A stretch of DNA of 64,000 bases from Neobacillus cucumis (GTDB taxonomy: Bacteria; Bacillota; Bacilli; Bacillales_B; DSM-18226): contig NZ_JAEHGC010000012.1 in the NCBI RefSeq assembly GCF_016107705.1, positions 103,025 to 167,024 on the forward strand, given 5' to 3'. Shown here one piece after another: positions 51,758 to 60,924 of this stretch. Below the pieces are notes generated by a model. That model saw only the letters and a program-made list of their open reading frames with translations. It was not told the origin of the DNA and ran no database searches. The first letter of the stretch is position 1; every line of letters starts with the position of its first letter. Position numbers and translations under genes: made by a program.

Positions 51758-52645
51758 TCACGAGTAAATGGGGTCAGCTGAAACAAACTTCATAAATTCA
51801 CGAACAGCAGGTGAAGCGTACTTCTTTTTTTTTGAAATAAATTTTAAATCCCAAGGGATACTTGGATTGACGATGGGAATCGCCTTGATTAAAACTTGGT
51901 CGACTTTTTTGGCAATGGGTTTTGGGAAAATTGAAATTCCTAAGTTTTCGCCGATCATTCCACTAATAAAATCCCACTCAGTGCTTTCGTAAGCAACTTT
52001 TGGACGAAAACCAGCTTGTAAGCATTCTTGAATAATGAGTTCATGAAACCCAAAGTCTCTTTTAAATAGAATGAAGGTTTCATTTTGTAACTCTTTCATT
52101 TCCACTTGTTCCCTCTGCGCTAATGGATGGGAACAATGGACGAAGAGCGACAGTTCATCATGAACAAAGGGAATAACATCAAATTCCTTTTCATCCACTG
52201 GTAGAATAACTACACCAAGATCTAATATCCCTTCTTTAACCCCCTGTTTAACCTTTTTAGAATCATCTTCAAAAATCTTTATTTTGATATCGGGGTAAAG
52301 GTTATTAAATCCTTTAATGATTTTTGGGAAAAATAAAAAACCAATGATTGGCGGTATCCCGATTTTTATTTTACCTTTTTTTAAGTTCAATAAATCATAT
52401 AGATGGGTAGATAAATCATTTAGCGACTCTATGATCATTTCCCCTTGTTCTAAAACAATTTCTCCTGCTTCTGTTAATTCAATTTTCTTTGCGGAACGGT
52501 CAATCAGTTCTACATTTAACTCTTCTTCGAAACCTTTGACTACTTTACTTAGGGTGGACTGTGACAAATGGAGGGATTTCGAAGCTTTCGTAAAACTTTT
52601 GTATTTGGCTACTTCTATAAAATAAGTGAGATGACGTATATCCAT
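51758..52645 (-). CDS. LysR-family transcriptional regulator
   Basis: 295 residues. MDIRHLTYFIEVAKYKSFTK then ASKSLHLSQSTLSKVVKGFE is the LysR helix-turn-helix; the rest is a two-lobed inducer-binding domain. ATG at 52645 with GGAG upstream; the frame to 52687 lacks an RBS. It is divergent from the CMD/dehydrogenase pair and probably activates it. Confidence 0.88.
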   Translation of the reverse strand: MDIRHLTYFIEVAKYKSFTKASKSLHLSQSTLSKVVKGFEEELNVELIDRSAKKIELTEAGEIVLEQGEMIIESLNDLSTHLYDLLNLKKGKIKIGIPPIIGFLFFPKIIKGFNNLYPDIKIKIFEDDSKKVKQGVKEGILDLGVVILPVDEKEFDVIPFVHDELSLFVHCSHPLAQREQVEMKELQNETFILFKRDFGFHELIIQECLQAGFRPKVAYESTEWDFISGMIGENLGISIFPKPIAKKVDQVLIKAIPIVNPSIPWDLKFISKKKKYASPAVREFMKFVSADPIYS

Positions 52646-52832
52646 GACGGTAATCTCCAATCTATGAAAAATATGCATGATTAGCATTCTAAATATGTAT
52701 TTTACCCATAATTAAATAAAATGTATACTAAATTAGAAACATAGAGTTACATTAAAAACTTCTTTCGTTTGGATCCATGATGAACAGTAGTACTACAGAT
52801 AAGTAAGAAATTATTAGAAGAGGTGACCTAAA

Positions 52833-53405
52833 TTGTCTAGTAATGACAAGTTAAGTTCTATAGTTAAAATAGATTTTCCTGATTTCTCAAAATTGCCTGA
52901 GCGAGTGAAGCAAAGGTACGAAAGCTTACCTACAGTTGTGAATTTTTTCCGGATGATGGGGTATAGCCCAGGTACTTTCGTGGAAGTCATGGATCTAACC
53001 GATGCCATTTTTAAGAGGCTTACACTGTCCGATTACCATAAAGAGCTTCTCGTTCTGCAGGTGGCTGCGCATGGAGGTGCCGAATATGAATGGGAACAAC
53101 ATGTTTCTATTTCCCAAGCAGCAGGCGTGCGTGAAGATCAATTCATCGCCATCGCTGAACAACGGTTTGATGATAGTGAAGTATTTACAGTACGTGAAAA
53201 GTCCCTGTTGAAATTTGGGAAGTTTATGCTTGAACAAGGCAAAGTGCCGGGCGTTGTATTTAAACACACGCTTGAACACTTCTCCATTGAAGAATTGGCG
53301 GATGCCATGATTGTCATTGGGTATTACAATATGTTATCAGGCTTCATCCAAACCTTTAACATTCCGCTTGATCCGCAGGAGAACGGAAACTGGGTTAAGG
53401 GCTAA
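52833..53405 (+). CDS. carboxymuconolactone decarboxylase/AhpD-like protein
   Basis: 190 residues, mostly helical. LSDYHKELLVLQVAAHGGAEYEWEQHVSIS aligns with the CMD domain (E...H region) but lacks the CxxC pair of AhpD, so a peroxidase role is unlikely. TTG start with AGAGGTGA upstream. Followed 138 nt later by a beta-hydroxyacid dehydrogenase, with no terminator between them. Confidence 0.8.
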   Translation: MSSNDKLSSIVKIDFPDFSKLPERVKQRYESLPTVVNFFRMMGYSPGTFVEVMDLTDAIFKRLTLSDYHKELLVLQVAAHGGAEYEWEQHVSISQAAGVREDQFIAIAEQRFDDSEVFTVREKSLLKFGKFMLEQGKVPGVVFKHTLEHFSIEELADAMIVIGYYNMLSGFIQTFNIPLDPQENGNWVKG

Positions 53406-53543
53406 GAGAAAACCGAGCAGAATATTTACAGTAAGGAAATAGGGGATTTGATCGGTTTGATATAAGGACTCCAAAAGAAAAGCCCTTCTTTAGAAAAAGT
53501 ACGAAACAACAAAGGGACTCAAACTAGATAGGAGGAACGAATC

Positions 53544-54380
53544 ATGGGTAAAAAAATAGGATTTGTAGGATTAGGAACGATGGGCTTCCCGATGGCAGTT
53601 AATTTAAAGAAAGCTGGTTTTGAAGTAATCGGTTATGATGCCTTTAAAGGTGTTTATGAGAAGGCTAAAGCTGAAGGAATAACCATGGTAGAGACTTTAA
53701 AAGAAGTGGCGGAACAAGCTGACGAAGCGATGATCTCAATGGTTCGTGATTATGCCCAAAATGTAGACATTATTTTTGGTGAGGACGGTCTAGTATCTGC
53801 CCAACCTAAAAATAAAACCATTATTGTCATGAGTACACTTGACCCTGATACTATGAATCAATTAGGCAAAAAAGTCGAAGAAGAAAGTGATTTGAAATTA
53901 ATTAGTGCTGCAGTAAGTGGTGGTTCTTCAGGTGCTCAAGCGGGAACATTATCAATTATGACAGCTGGTTCAGAAACAATCGTGAAATCATTTAAGGCCT
54001 ACTTTGATGCGATGGGTTCCAATATATTCTACTATGGAGAGAAACCAGGCAACAGCCAAGTAGCAAAATTAGTTAATAATATGATTTTAGGTATTAACAT
54101 GAATGCTTTAGCTGAAGGACTTAAATTAGGAAAACACTATAACTTACCTCAAGAAGAGATATTAAACCTACTAAAAGTTAGTACAGGAGATAGCTGGGTA
54201 GTTAGAAATTGGAGCGATGTTTCTGAATGGACAGCAGACACTGCCTTAGCTGTTTTACTTAAAGACTTAAAAGCGGCATATAACGAAGGACTTAAACACA
54301 ATGTCACTTTACCATTCAATGCCTTATCATCTACACAATTATTTGACTCTATGGGTAAAGAGAAACCTGAAGTCAAATAA
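53544..54380 (+). CDS. beta-hydroxyacid dehydrogenase family (HIBADH/GarR-like)
   Basis: 278 residues. NAD(P)-binding GFVGLGTMGFPMAVNLKKAGF starts the protein; AAVSGGSSGAQAGTLSIMTAG is the substrate motif; KLVNNMILGINMNALAEGL carries the catalytic Lys region. It oxidises 3-hydroxyacids or reduces tartronate-semialdehyde-like aldehydes. AGGAGG precedes the ATG. With the LysR and CMD genes it forms a small uncharacterised catabolic cluster. Confidence 0.88.
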   Translation: MGKKIGFVGLGTMGFPMAVNLKKAGFEVIGYDAFKGVYEKAKAEGITMVETLKEVAEQADEAMISMVRDYAQNVDIIFGEDGLVSAQPKNKTIIVMSTLDPDTMNQLGKKVEEESDLKLISAAVSGGSSGAQAGTLSIMTAGSETIVKSFKAYFDAMGSNIFYYGEKPGNSQVAKLVNNMILGINMNALAEGLKLGKHYNLPQEEILNLLKVSTGDSWVVRNWSDVSEWTADTALAVLLKDLKAAYNEGLKHNVTLPFNALSSTQLFDSMGKEKPEVK

Positions 54381-54430
54381 TTGAAGTAAAGTACCGCTCA
54401 ATTGGTTGAGTATATACTTTACATTTCTTT

Positions 54431-54472
54431 AAAAGGAAAGTGTTCTGAGTGAGCAGAATGCTTTCCTTTTTT
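54431..54472 (+). terminator. terminator after the dehydrogenase
   Basis: AAAAGGAAAG (54431-54440) and CTTTCCTTTT (54461-54470) with a 20-nt loop containing TTCTGAGTGAGCAGAA, itself a short stem; a T-run follows. Confidence 0.88.
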
Positions 54473-54586
54473 GTTTGGCAAATTGTCCTGATACATAAAC
54501 AGTGTTCTGATGAAACTATTGCTAATGCATAGTGTCCATTTGTTTTAAATTTCCTACTTTAAAGATGCTTTTCATTTGATTCTTCC

Positions 54587-54676
54587 TTAACTTGATTTAT
54601 TTTTGATTTCATCCAAATAACTATAAACGGTTACTTTGGAAATGCCCAATAAAGATGCGACTTTCTCAATACGCAA
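54587..54676 (-). pseudogene. fragment of a YheO-like regulator (C-terminal HTH)
   Basis: The last 29 codons before a stop at 54587 read IEKVASLLGISKVTVYSYLD then EIKNKSS, the C-terminal helix-turn-helix of YheO-type PAS regulators. No PAS domain is present upstream; the sequence passes into the RidA-like fragment on the other strand. Confidence 0.65.
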
Positions 54677-54731
54677 AATCCAAAATTCACCGTTTGACTT
54701 GCAGCCAGCGTTGGGGGTCAGGCACGAATTC

Positions 54732-54869
54732 CTAATTAATCCAGAATCCCGGGAAAAGCAATTTGGCACCATTGAAGAAGAAACATTACAAGCACTTAAA
54801 AATGTGGAAATGATTGTAGAAGCAGCTGGAAGTAAAAAGGAGCAGATTTTTCGTTTGGCTTATTCGTAG
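54732..54869 (+). pseudogene. fragment of a RidA-family gene
   Basis: The plus-strand frame GTIEEETLQALKNVEMIVEA followed by AGSKKEQI matches the middle of RidA/YjgF proteins (EEQTRQVLENIKAILEAAG). Neither the N-terminal nor the C-terminal third exists. Side by side with the regulator fragment it marks a deleted locus. Confidence 0.7.
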
Positions 54870-54914
54870 GATTTCAAATATGTACGGAGTACCAGATTTC
54901 TTTCACGAAAGGGC

Positions 54915-55030
54915 ACGGACCCATCAGGTTAGCATAACTGGCCTCCACCCCTTGGATAAGCATGACGAGAGAATGAGAGGGCGATTGACCCGTTGAGACA
55001 TGGGAGGGAAAGCCTCCAGGGGAGGCGTGG
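54915..55030. other. GC-rich structured non-coding block
   Basis: Richer in GC than both flanks and with several stems, for example GCCTCC (55012-55017) with GGAGGC (55021-55026). It has no ORF. It may be the non-coding end of a lost mobile element; I cannot assign it. Confidence 0.4.
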
Positions 55031-55309
55031 AGCATGTACATTATATGGTAAATTGTGGAGTTACACTTTACTCCTCTATTTAACTATGCCTTCACGAAGC
55101 CTTTATGATCTGACCTCATTCCATTAAATTGTTATTCCTATATCAATGGTTATGAAATCCTGCGAATAAGCGAGTATTCGGGAGAAAATCGTATTAATCT
55201 GAGGGAGTTGAAGAAGGAAATAAATTGAAGCCTATACCACAGTGTGACTAATGATAATAATTCTACCGAATGGAAAGTATAAAGGTAATCACTCTGAGGG
55301 AATGGTCTT
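55031..55309. other. gene-free stretch with a shared 43-nt block
   Basis: 55170-55212 (AGCGAGTATTCGGGAGAAAA, TCGTATTAATCTGAGGGAGT) repeats the block found inverted at 23053-23100. Both translate to an EYSGEN-(R/C)-INLREL stretch, so a shared lost coding sequence is possible. Nothing else recognisable. Confidence 0.5.
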
Positions 55310-55816
55310 ATGTATATTTTCATTAGCACTATTTATTCAATTGCAGCGTTAATATGGGGGGATTGGAGAAATTGGAAACAGTATTATCCCACCATTCTTT
55401 TCTTTATGATAGGAGACTTTTTATATAATTTTTTACTTTATAATAAATCGATGTGGATTTTCCACGATTTAATTTTACCAAATCATACAATGATTACCCT
55501 TTTAGCAATGGCGTTTTCTTACACAGCAACAGTATTAATATACTTAGGTAGGTTTCCTAAAAGTTGGATAAAACGGTTTTTTTGGTTTTTGTTATGGTGG
55601 GGAATTTATATAGTGATTGAATTCATTAACAATAAGATGGGATTTATTACTTATCATCATAATTGGAATTTTGGTTGGTCCATTATCTTCTCAGGCATCA
55701 TTTTTTTTATTTTGCCAATTCATCAAAAAAAACCTCTACTTGCTTGGTTCTTATCTATAATCATAATTGTATCTTTGTTGATTATCTTTGATGTAAGAAT
55801 AAGCGATATGAAGTAA
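55310..55816 (+). CDS. CBO0543-type membrane protein (first)
   Basis: 168 residues, about five hydrophobic helices, rich in Trp/Tyr/Phe (WGDWRNWKQYYPTILFFMIG, WIFHDLILPNHT, FFWFLLWWGIYIVIEFINNK). The pattern fits the CBO0543 family of uncharacterised Firmicute membrane proteins. It lies just before a longer member at 55959. RBS weak (GAGGG). Function unknown. Confidence 0.72.
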   Translation: MYIFISTIYSIAALIWGDWRNWKQYYPTILFFMIGDFLYNFLLYNKSMWIFHDLILPNHTMITLLAMAFSYTATVLIYLGRFPKSWIKRFFWFLLWWGIYIVIEFINNKMGFITYHHNWNFGWSIIFSGIIFFILPIHQKKPLLAWFLSIIIIVSLLIIFDVRISDMK

Positions 55817-55958
55817 TATTCCGATTGAGAGGTATATTACTGCTTTTTCTTGTTCTAGTTGTTATTGTCTTTAATTTTGTGAGAATGGTGATAAACTCCA
55901 AAATAGAAGGCGTAGATTATAATTAATTATAACCATCTACATACGGAGAGTGAAAAAG

Positions 55959-56510
55959 TTGAAAGCAACCTATCCAAGTTATGATGAAATACGAAGTATC
56001 GAATATAAATTAGCTGAAATGAAAAACGAATATTGGCTCCACCACGATTTGTTTACATTTCAATGGTGGTTACTTTTGATCATATTTATTCTTCCTTGGA
56101 TTTTATGGTGGAGGTATGTTGATAAAAATAGATTAAAGGATATTCTGCTTTTTGGGAGCTTATTAATGCTTTTGGTTGGACTATTGGACGACATAGGTCT
56201 TAATGCTCAACTTTGGTCTTATCCTTATAAATTATTACAGGTAATACCACGATTAGTCGCAATTGATCACGGTATACTTATCGTTGCTCATATGACAGTT
56301 TATCAATTTTTTACAAAATGGAAATCATTTATAATTGTTAATTTAGTTATGGCAACTATTTTTACTTTTATATTTGAGCCTCTGACTGTTTGGCTTAATA
56401 TTTATAAACTAGATAACTGGAAATACATTTATTCGTTTCCACTATATATTGCAAAGGCTGTGTTTGTAAAATGGTTAGTTCAAAGAATAAATTTAATTAA
56501 TAAATTCTAA
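55959..56510 (+). CDS. CBO0543-type membrane protein (second)
   Basis: 183 residues, five or six membrane helices. The N-terminal ITAEM-like helix leads to FTFQWWLLLIIFILPWILWW, then LDDIGLNAQLWSYPYKLLQ and FEPLTVWLNIYKLDNWKYIY. The same motifs in the same order occur in the protein at 62579 (LTWQWWILV, LDMVGQNYGLWAYP, IEPLFKWMGIYVIYNWRSIY), so the two are paralogues. TTG at 55959 has GGAGAG 8 nt upstream. Function unknown. Confidence 0.75.
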   Translation: MKATYPSYDEIRSIEYKLAEMKNEYWLHHDLFTFQWWLLLIIFILPWILWWRYVDKNRLKDILLFGSLLMLLVGLLDDIGLNAQLWSYPYKLLQVIPRLVAIDHGILIVAHMTVYQFFTKWKSFIIVNLVMATIFTFIFEPLTVWLNIYKLDNWKYIYSFPLYIAKAVFVKWLVQRINLINKF

Positions 56511-56811
56511 CCTTATTAATTCCAAACTGGTCAACTTAAATTAATTTTCTTCAATGTTTGTGAACAGTTTCACTTAAATTAACGGGTGCAATGCTTCAAA
56601 AATAAAGTATAGTTTGTTCCTCTAAAAGAAGGGAACAGAAATTAAGTGAAATTGAACAGAAGTTAGATACTCTAATAAACAAAATGATAAAAAGTAGAAA
56701 AATCCCCTGTTAATTGAACTGATGCATAGCTAACGCCTCGGAATCCAAGTAAAAGGACAATACCTAATTGAAGGTATTATCCTTAGATATACTGACCACC
56801 TTGTGTGGCTG
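56511..56811. other. intergenic region with terminator of the PNPOx gene
   Basis: 56752-56784 holds AAGGACAATACC/GGTATTATCCTT; read on the minus strand it is followed by TTTTAC and ends the gene at 56812. The rest contains a short AT-rich reading frame without RBS (EIEQKLDTLINKMIKS), probably debris. Confidence 0.55.
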
Positions 56812-57300
56812 TTATTTATTCATTTCAACCGTTTCATTAACATCTGTTGATTTAGAAGTTTGCCCTGTCATTCGTTTGTAGAGAAAGGCGATTTTTTTCG
56901 TTAAATTACCGGTATCCCAATATTCTGCTGCTTCCGCTTTTACCTTTATCAAGACAACGTTAGGGTCGTCATATGAAGTTTGCATAATTTTCTCATATGC
57001 TTTGCTCCACAATTCCTTTTTTTTGTCTAAATCCTCAACGATTTCCGCTCTTCCCCGGACGGAAACATATGATTTACCTGCATAAGCCACATTAACTTCT
57101 TGATCGTGTAAAATCTCTTCATATTTATTCGTCTCTTTTTTAGTGAAGAACCATAAGTCCCCATCAAACTCTACTTCTTGTGTTTTCATAGGACGAGAAA
57201 CAAGCCCTTCTTCAGTTACCGTAGTCAGCATGGCCGTGTCTACGTCTTTGATTAACTCTCTCAATGTCTCTATTTCTTCTTGTTTCAAAATGTTAGACAT
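56812..57300 (-). CDS. general-stress-type PNPOx-fold protein
   Basis: 162 residues of the pyridoxamine-phosphate-oxidase-like split barrel, like B. subtilis YdaG (GSP26): DVDTAMLTTVTEEGLVSRPM, DGDLWFFTKKETNKYEEI, YVSVRGRAEIVED and AAEYWDTGN. It binds FMN or a related flavin and is probably protective. ATG at 57300 with GAGGTGAT upstream; upstream starts overlap that RBS. No clear sigma-B promoter was found. Confidence 0.87.
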   Translation of the reverse strand: MSNILKQEEIETLRELIKDVDTAMLTTVTEEGLVSRPMKTQEVEFDGDLWFFTKKETNKYEEILHDQEVNVAYAGKSYVSVRGRAEIVEDLDKKKELWSKAYEKIMQTSYDDPNVVLIKVKAEAAEYWDTGNLTKKIAFLYKRMTGQTSKSTDVNETVEMNK

Positions 57301-57530
57301 TTCCATCACCTCATGAATGTTTTAAGACGTATATTACCCTTTACATCCACTTTTATTCAGGTATGGAGAAATAATAAAGCTAACTCTAACAAAACAAAAC
57401 TAAACAATCCGAACAAATCAGGCAATAAAAGAATTATATAAAAAGATAACTCTGTGAAGAAATATAATTATACAAACGGTTGTTTTTGTTAAGTGTCATG
57501 ATCGCTGCGGTGGTCATTTTTTCTTGTCCA

Positions 57531-57872
57531 TTATAACTTTTTCACAAATTCAGATTTTAATTTCATAGCTCCAAAACCATCAATCTTACAATCAATATCA
57601 TGATCTCCGTCAACTAAACGGATATTTTTAACCTTTGTACCTACTTTTAAGACTGAAGAACTCCCTTTTACTTTAAGGTCTTTGATTATTGTTACAGTAT
57701 CACCATCGGTTAAGACATTCCCATTTGCATCCTTGAAAATCCTGTTATCGTCATTATTTTCGGTTTTTGAATCTAAAGTCCACTCATAAGCACATTCTGG
57801 GCAAACATAAAGAACTCCATCTTCATAAGTATAGGTTGAATTACATTTTGGGCAATTTGGTAAATTTGACAT
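57531..57872 (-). CDS. yjdM: YjdM/PhnA-family zinc-ribbon protein
   Basis: 113 residues. An N-terminal zinc ribbon ([21 protein letters not shown]) is followed by the PhnA-like SH3-type domain ([20 protein letters not shown]). Once linked to alkylphosphonate use, but its biochemical role is unclear. ATG at 57872 (MSNLPNC) has GGAGG upstream. Located directly behind ytzI on the same strand. Confidence 0.88.
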   Translation of the reverse strand: MSNLPNCPKCNSTYTYEDGVLYVCPECAYEWTLDSKTENNDDNRIFKDANGNVLTDGDTVTIIKDLKVKGSSSVLKVGTKVKNIRLVDGDHDIDCKIDGFGAMKLKSEFVKKL

Positions 57873-57893
57873 AATTGCATATCCTCCGTTCAT

Positions 57894-58064
57894 TTAATCC
57901 TTTTTATTACTATTTACTATCTTTCTATCTTCACTTATATTTGGATTGTTTTCCAAGGGGTCTACCGTATGCTTGTAGGTATATGCTTTGGAAGTTGTTA
58001 TAACACTTAAGAATAGCACAATTAAAACAATCAAAACCCCGACAATAATAAAACTCATTATCAT
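57894..58064 (-). CDS. ytzI: YtzI-family small membrane protein
   Basis: 56 residues: an N-terminal membrane helix (MSFIIVGVLIVLIVLFLSVI) followed by the family motif AYTYKHTVDPLE and a charged tail. AGGTGA lies 6 nt before the ATG at 58064. It matches B. subtilis YtzI in size and layout. Function unknown. Its stop is 22 nt before the yjdM start, so the two are probably one transcript. Confidence 0.8.
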   Translation of the reverse strand: MIMSFIIVGVLIVLIVLFLSVITTSKAYTYKHTVDPLENNPNISEDRKIVNSNKKD

Positions 58065-58339
58065 TTTATTCACCTGACTTCATTCATTATTAGCAAAACG
58101 ATTATTATAGCTGGTCATGTTGCACAGAAACACTTCACCATATAAACTACATGTATATCTGATTATTTGAATATATAAATATGAATCTACACCTGATTTT
58201 ATATTAAGTCAAAGGTTTTTTAGATAAAGTGCTTTGAAGTTTATTCATACGATTTATACATTAACTTATAAATAACAACATCAACCCATTTTGAACGCTT
58301 AGAAAAAAGATATAAACTTTATTGAAATGTGGGGTAAAT

Positions 58340-58795
58340 ATGAGTATTGAAATGACGAAAAATGAAGTAATTAATTACGGTTTAAAAATTTTTGAAGAAA
58401 TTGGAGCAAATGAAATTTGTAAGGTCTGTATTAATAGTGGGAATTCCTGTTGCTTTGGATGCGAATTTATAGAAGACCAAGTTGGCTGTCAAAAAAGAAA
58501 TACCGCATGTACTGCTTGGCTATGTGGTGTGCAACGATATTATTTTAATGACATAGGCCTATTGGAGGGGTGGAATGAATTTTGGAAACAAGTTCCAGGC
58601 AGGCTTTATAGGGCAGACCGAACTCCCGAAGTGATTACAGTGGACAGGTTACCACAAAGTGATCATATTAGTAAAAATAAAGGAAAAAATGTAGCAAAAG
58701 AATTAGAAATTTTTATAGCAAATGGAGGTAGTTTTGATAAATTGGAAAGAATGTTAAGCCTTGATTTGGAATTTGGTAACCTATATTTAAAATAA
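58340..58795 (+). CDS. Cys-rich hypothetical protein
   Basis: 151 residues with nine Cys clustered in about 40 residues: CKVCINSGNSCCFGCEFIED, then QVGCQKRNTACTAWLCG. This suggests a zinc or iron-sulfur site. A helical region and KNVAKELEIFIANGGSFDKL follow. ATG at 58340 with GGGG upstream. I do not recognise the family; a metal-binding or redox role is inferred from the Cys pattern alone. Confidence 0.65.
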   Translation: MSIEMTKNEVINYGLKIFEEIGANEICKVCINSGNSCCFGCEFIEDQVGCQKRNTACTAWLCGVQRYYFNDIGLLEGWNEFWKQVPGRLYRADRTPEVITVDRLPQSDHISKNKGKNVAKELEIFIANGGSFDKLERMLSLDLEFGNLYLK

Positions 58796-59285
58796 CCTGC
58801 TATCTTTGAAATACACTTTAAAGAAAGAAGGAGAAACCCAAGTATAAAGTTACACTGATGCGTTTTTCCGAATTGAAATTAAAAGGAGCGTGAATCGTTC
58901 TATTGGTGGATATTTTTTGTTAGTGTTCTAAATGGTCTGTTTAGTAACAAAATATTTAAGAATAATGAAAAAGCAATGGATACTATATCTCACTGCTTGA
59001 TAATTAATCGGGTTTAATATTTTTTTAATGAAAAATGGGTGCTAGTAACTTCGGCAACCTTTTCTTACTGAACGAAACGGAGCAGGATAGTAGAAGAAAT
59101 AGGAAATTTTAATAATAATGTATCGAGTGAAAAGAGGTAATAGTACACGTAAGTTTTTATTGTAAATAAAGGCAATCGAAGGAAGATAAAGGTGATAAAT
59201 GGTGGTAAGATTTTTATTTGCACTAATGATTTTTTTAATACTAGGTGGTTAAATTTATCATACTTTACCCCATAAACATGCTACT
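58796..59285. other. degraded stretch
   Basis: No convincing gene. A hairpin-with-T segment near 59038-59065 (GTGCTAGTAACTTCGGCAAC then CTTTTTC) belongs to the same decayed repeat type as 1440-1515. A 17-codon ORF at about 59200 (ATG GTG GTA AGA start, with AAAGGTGATAA upstream) codes only a hydrophobic MVVRFLFALMIFLILGG and stops; it may be the surviving signal sequence of a lost gene. Confidence 0.4.
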
Positions 59286-59558
59286 ATGAACGAAATTAAT
59301 GCTTTTGTACAAAGACTTGAAGTTGCAAGGATGCTTAAAGAAGGCGCTACTTATATAGAGATTCAAATAGAAACTGGCGCATCATCTGCAACTATTACGA
59401 GAGTAAAGAGGCTTTTAGGTGATATCAAACCATGTATAGCCCGTTTCACTCCACAACAAAAAGCCCTTACGTCGATGTGTACCCCCCACAGTGGACTTTC
59501 ACCACCTAGATTAGATAGTTGCCATGCCTGGCACACTATAAAAAAGCGCCAAAAATGA
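59286..59558 (+). pseudogene. truncated YerC/TrpR-like DNA-binding domain
   Basis: The first 45 codons (MNEINAFVQRLEVARMLKEG, ATYIEIQIETGASSATITRV, KRLL) match the C-terminal helix-turn-helix half of the Bacillus YerC/YecD TrpR-like family. The usual N-terminal half (about 35 residues) is missing. The remainder of the frame has no similarity and runs into unrelated sequence. Probably a gene fragment. Confidence 0.65.
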
Positions 59559-59671
59559 CGCTTTCAAGGGAAGTCAAAAAATAAGGTTGTGGTATGAACT
59601 AATAATTTATTTTATGTAAATAAGAAAATAAGGAAAGGGACAAGTGCGTACCAATAAAATATTTTAAGATA

Positions 59672-59694
59672 TAAAAAAATCAGGAAACTCCTGA
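59672..59694 (-). terminator. terminator of the spo0E-type gene
   Basis: TCAGGA (59680-59685) and TCCTGA (59689-59694); on the minus strand the hairpin is followed by seven T residues. Confidence 0.8.
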
Positions 59695-59709
59695 CTAAAA
59701 CCTGCAAAT

Positions 59710-59901
59710 TCAGGAAGCAGTGTTTAATTCATTTTTATGAGAAAAATGTTTCATATGCAGATTTAGTACGGTATCTAACTCTTGGCTGCATCTTAATGTT
59801 TCATAGCTATTAATACCTGTACCTTTAGCAAGGTCAATCATTTTCTTTTTTAATAAGTCAATTTGATTTAACAGTAATGATTCACACCATTCTTTATTCA
59901 T
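59710..59901 (-). CDS. Spo0E-family aspartyl-phosphate phosphatase
   Basis: 63 residues. The family signature SQELDTVLNLHMK (SxELD core) is present, after a helix LLLNQIDLLKKKMIDLAKGT. Such small two-helix proteins dephosphorylate Spo0A~P and delay sporulation. AGGAG lies upstream of the ATG at a long spacing. Monocistronic with its own terminator. Confidence 0.88.
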   Translation of the reverse strand: MNKEWCESLLLNQIDLLKKKMIDLAKGTGINSYETLRCSQELDTVLNLHMKHFSHKNELNTAS

Positions 59902-60129
59902 AACGGGTACATACTCCTAGTAAAAATTTACTTATAAAAATCACACGAAAGCAATTATAAGGGGATTTTCTAAAAATAGAAATAGTTTCGACAAAAATTG
60001 TCAGAAAACGACAAAAATTGTAATCCTACGACTAATGGTACATTTAGAAGATGAAACAACCCTAGTTATTGAAGTATGATATCGTTAAGTAGATTAATTA
60101 TTAAAAAAGGTTTGAGGAGAATAATATTT

Positions 60130-60624
60130 ATGGAAAATACAGCATTAATAATTATTGACTTACAAATTGGTGTTCAGCCTGAAAATGTTCCACTTTATAA
60201 CTTAGCGAATGTATTAAATGGAGTTAATCAACGAATTCGTTTATTTCGAGAAAAAAACAATCCTGTAATTTTTGTTCAACATAATGATACGGATCTAGTT
60301 CTTAATTCTCCAGAATGGAAACTATTTCCGGAACTAGATGCTAAAGATACAGATATCTATATCAACAAAATACATGCAAACTCGTTTTACAACACTGAGT
60401 TGAATGAGCAACTAAGGAAATTACATATAAATAAACTTGAAATTTGTGGCGCACAAACTGAATATTGTGTAGATACAACTGTTAGAATGGCACATGGATT
60501 AGGATATAAATTATTTATGAAAAAAGGGTTAACTACCACCCTTAACAGTGACCTTCTAGGAGCTAAAACAATCATTGAGCATCATGAGAATCTCTGGAAT
60601 AATAGATTTTTAACTTTTCTATAG
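60130..60624 (+). CDS. isochorismatase-family hydrolase
   Basis: 164 residues. Catalytic triad positions are visible: Asp in LIIIDLQIG, Lys in INKIHANSF, Cys in CGAQTEYCVDTTVR. Likely an amidohydrolase or nicotinamidase-like enzyme of unknown substrate. ATG at 60130 has GAGGAG upstream; the open frame extends to 60076 without support. Confidence 0.88.
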   Translation: MENTALIIIDLQIGVQPENVPLYNLANVLNGVNQRIRLFREKNNPVIFVQHNDTDLVLNSPEWKLFPELDAKDTDIYINKIHANSFYNTELNEQLRKLHINKLEICGAQTEYCVDTTVRMAHGLGYKLFMKKGLTTTLNSDLLGAKTIIEHHENLWNNRFLTFL

Positions 60625-60924
60625 AAAAGAATTGCGTTTTATGAAAATGAGTAGTCCTTAACATATTCCCTCCTCCAAGGGTGATAGAACTTACCTAAAT
60701 TTCCTGAAAAATGAAAGGGGATCTTGAACTAATTGGGTGCATTACTGGAACAGCGGTAATGCTTTCTTATTGAAGTAACTAGCAGCATTCCTGTACATCT
60801 CTTCACAAAGTTAAAGAAAAAAGCCGATCTTCCGGTTGGAAAATTTAGTTGAATAAGAAATAGAAAAATATGGTTGACCAATTTAATAATACATAATAAA
60901 ATTGAAAAAATTACAAATTTAGAA
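60625..60924. other. intergenic stretch with repeat-type hairpin
   Basis: GCATTAC/GTAATGC around 60743-60766 with a TTTCTTATT tail, similar in style to the decayed hairpins near 1440 and 59040. No gene seen. Confidence 0.45.

Noticed and set aside
54636..54731. First 32 codons of the plus-strand ORF as part of the RidA gene
   Set aside because: This part is the antisense of the YheO-like HTH fragment; only the section from 54732 shows RidA similarity.
58796..59285. 17-codon hydrophobic ORF as a real gene
   Set aside because: Good RBS but ends after a signal-like stretch; more likely the remains of a longer gene.
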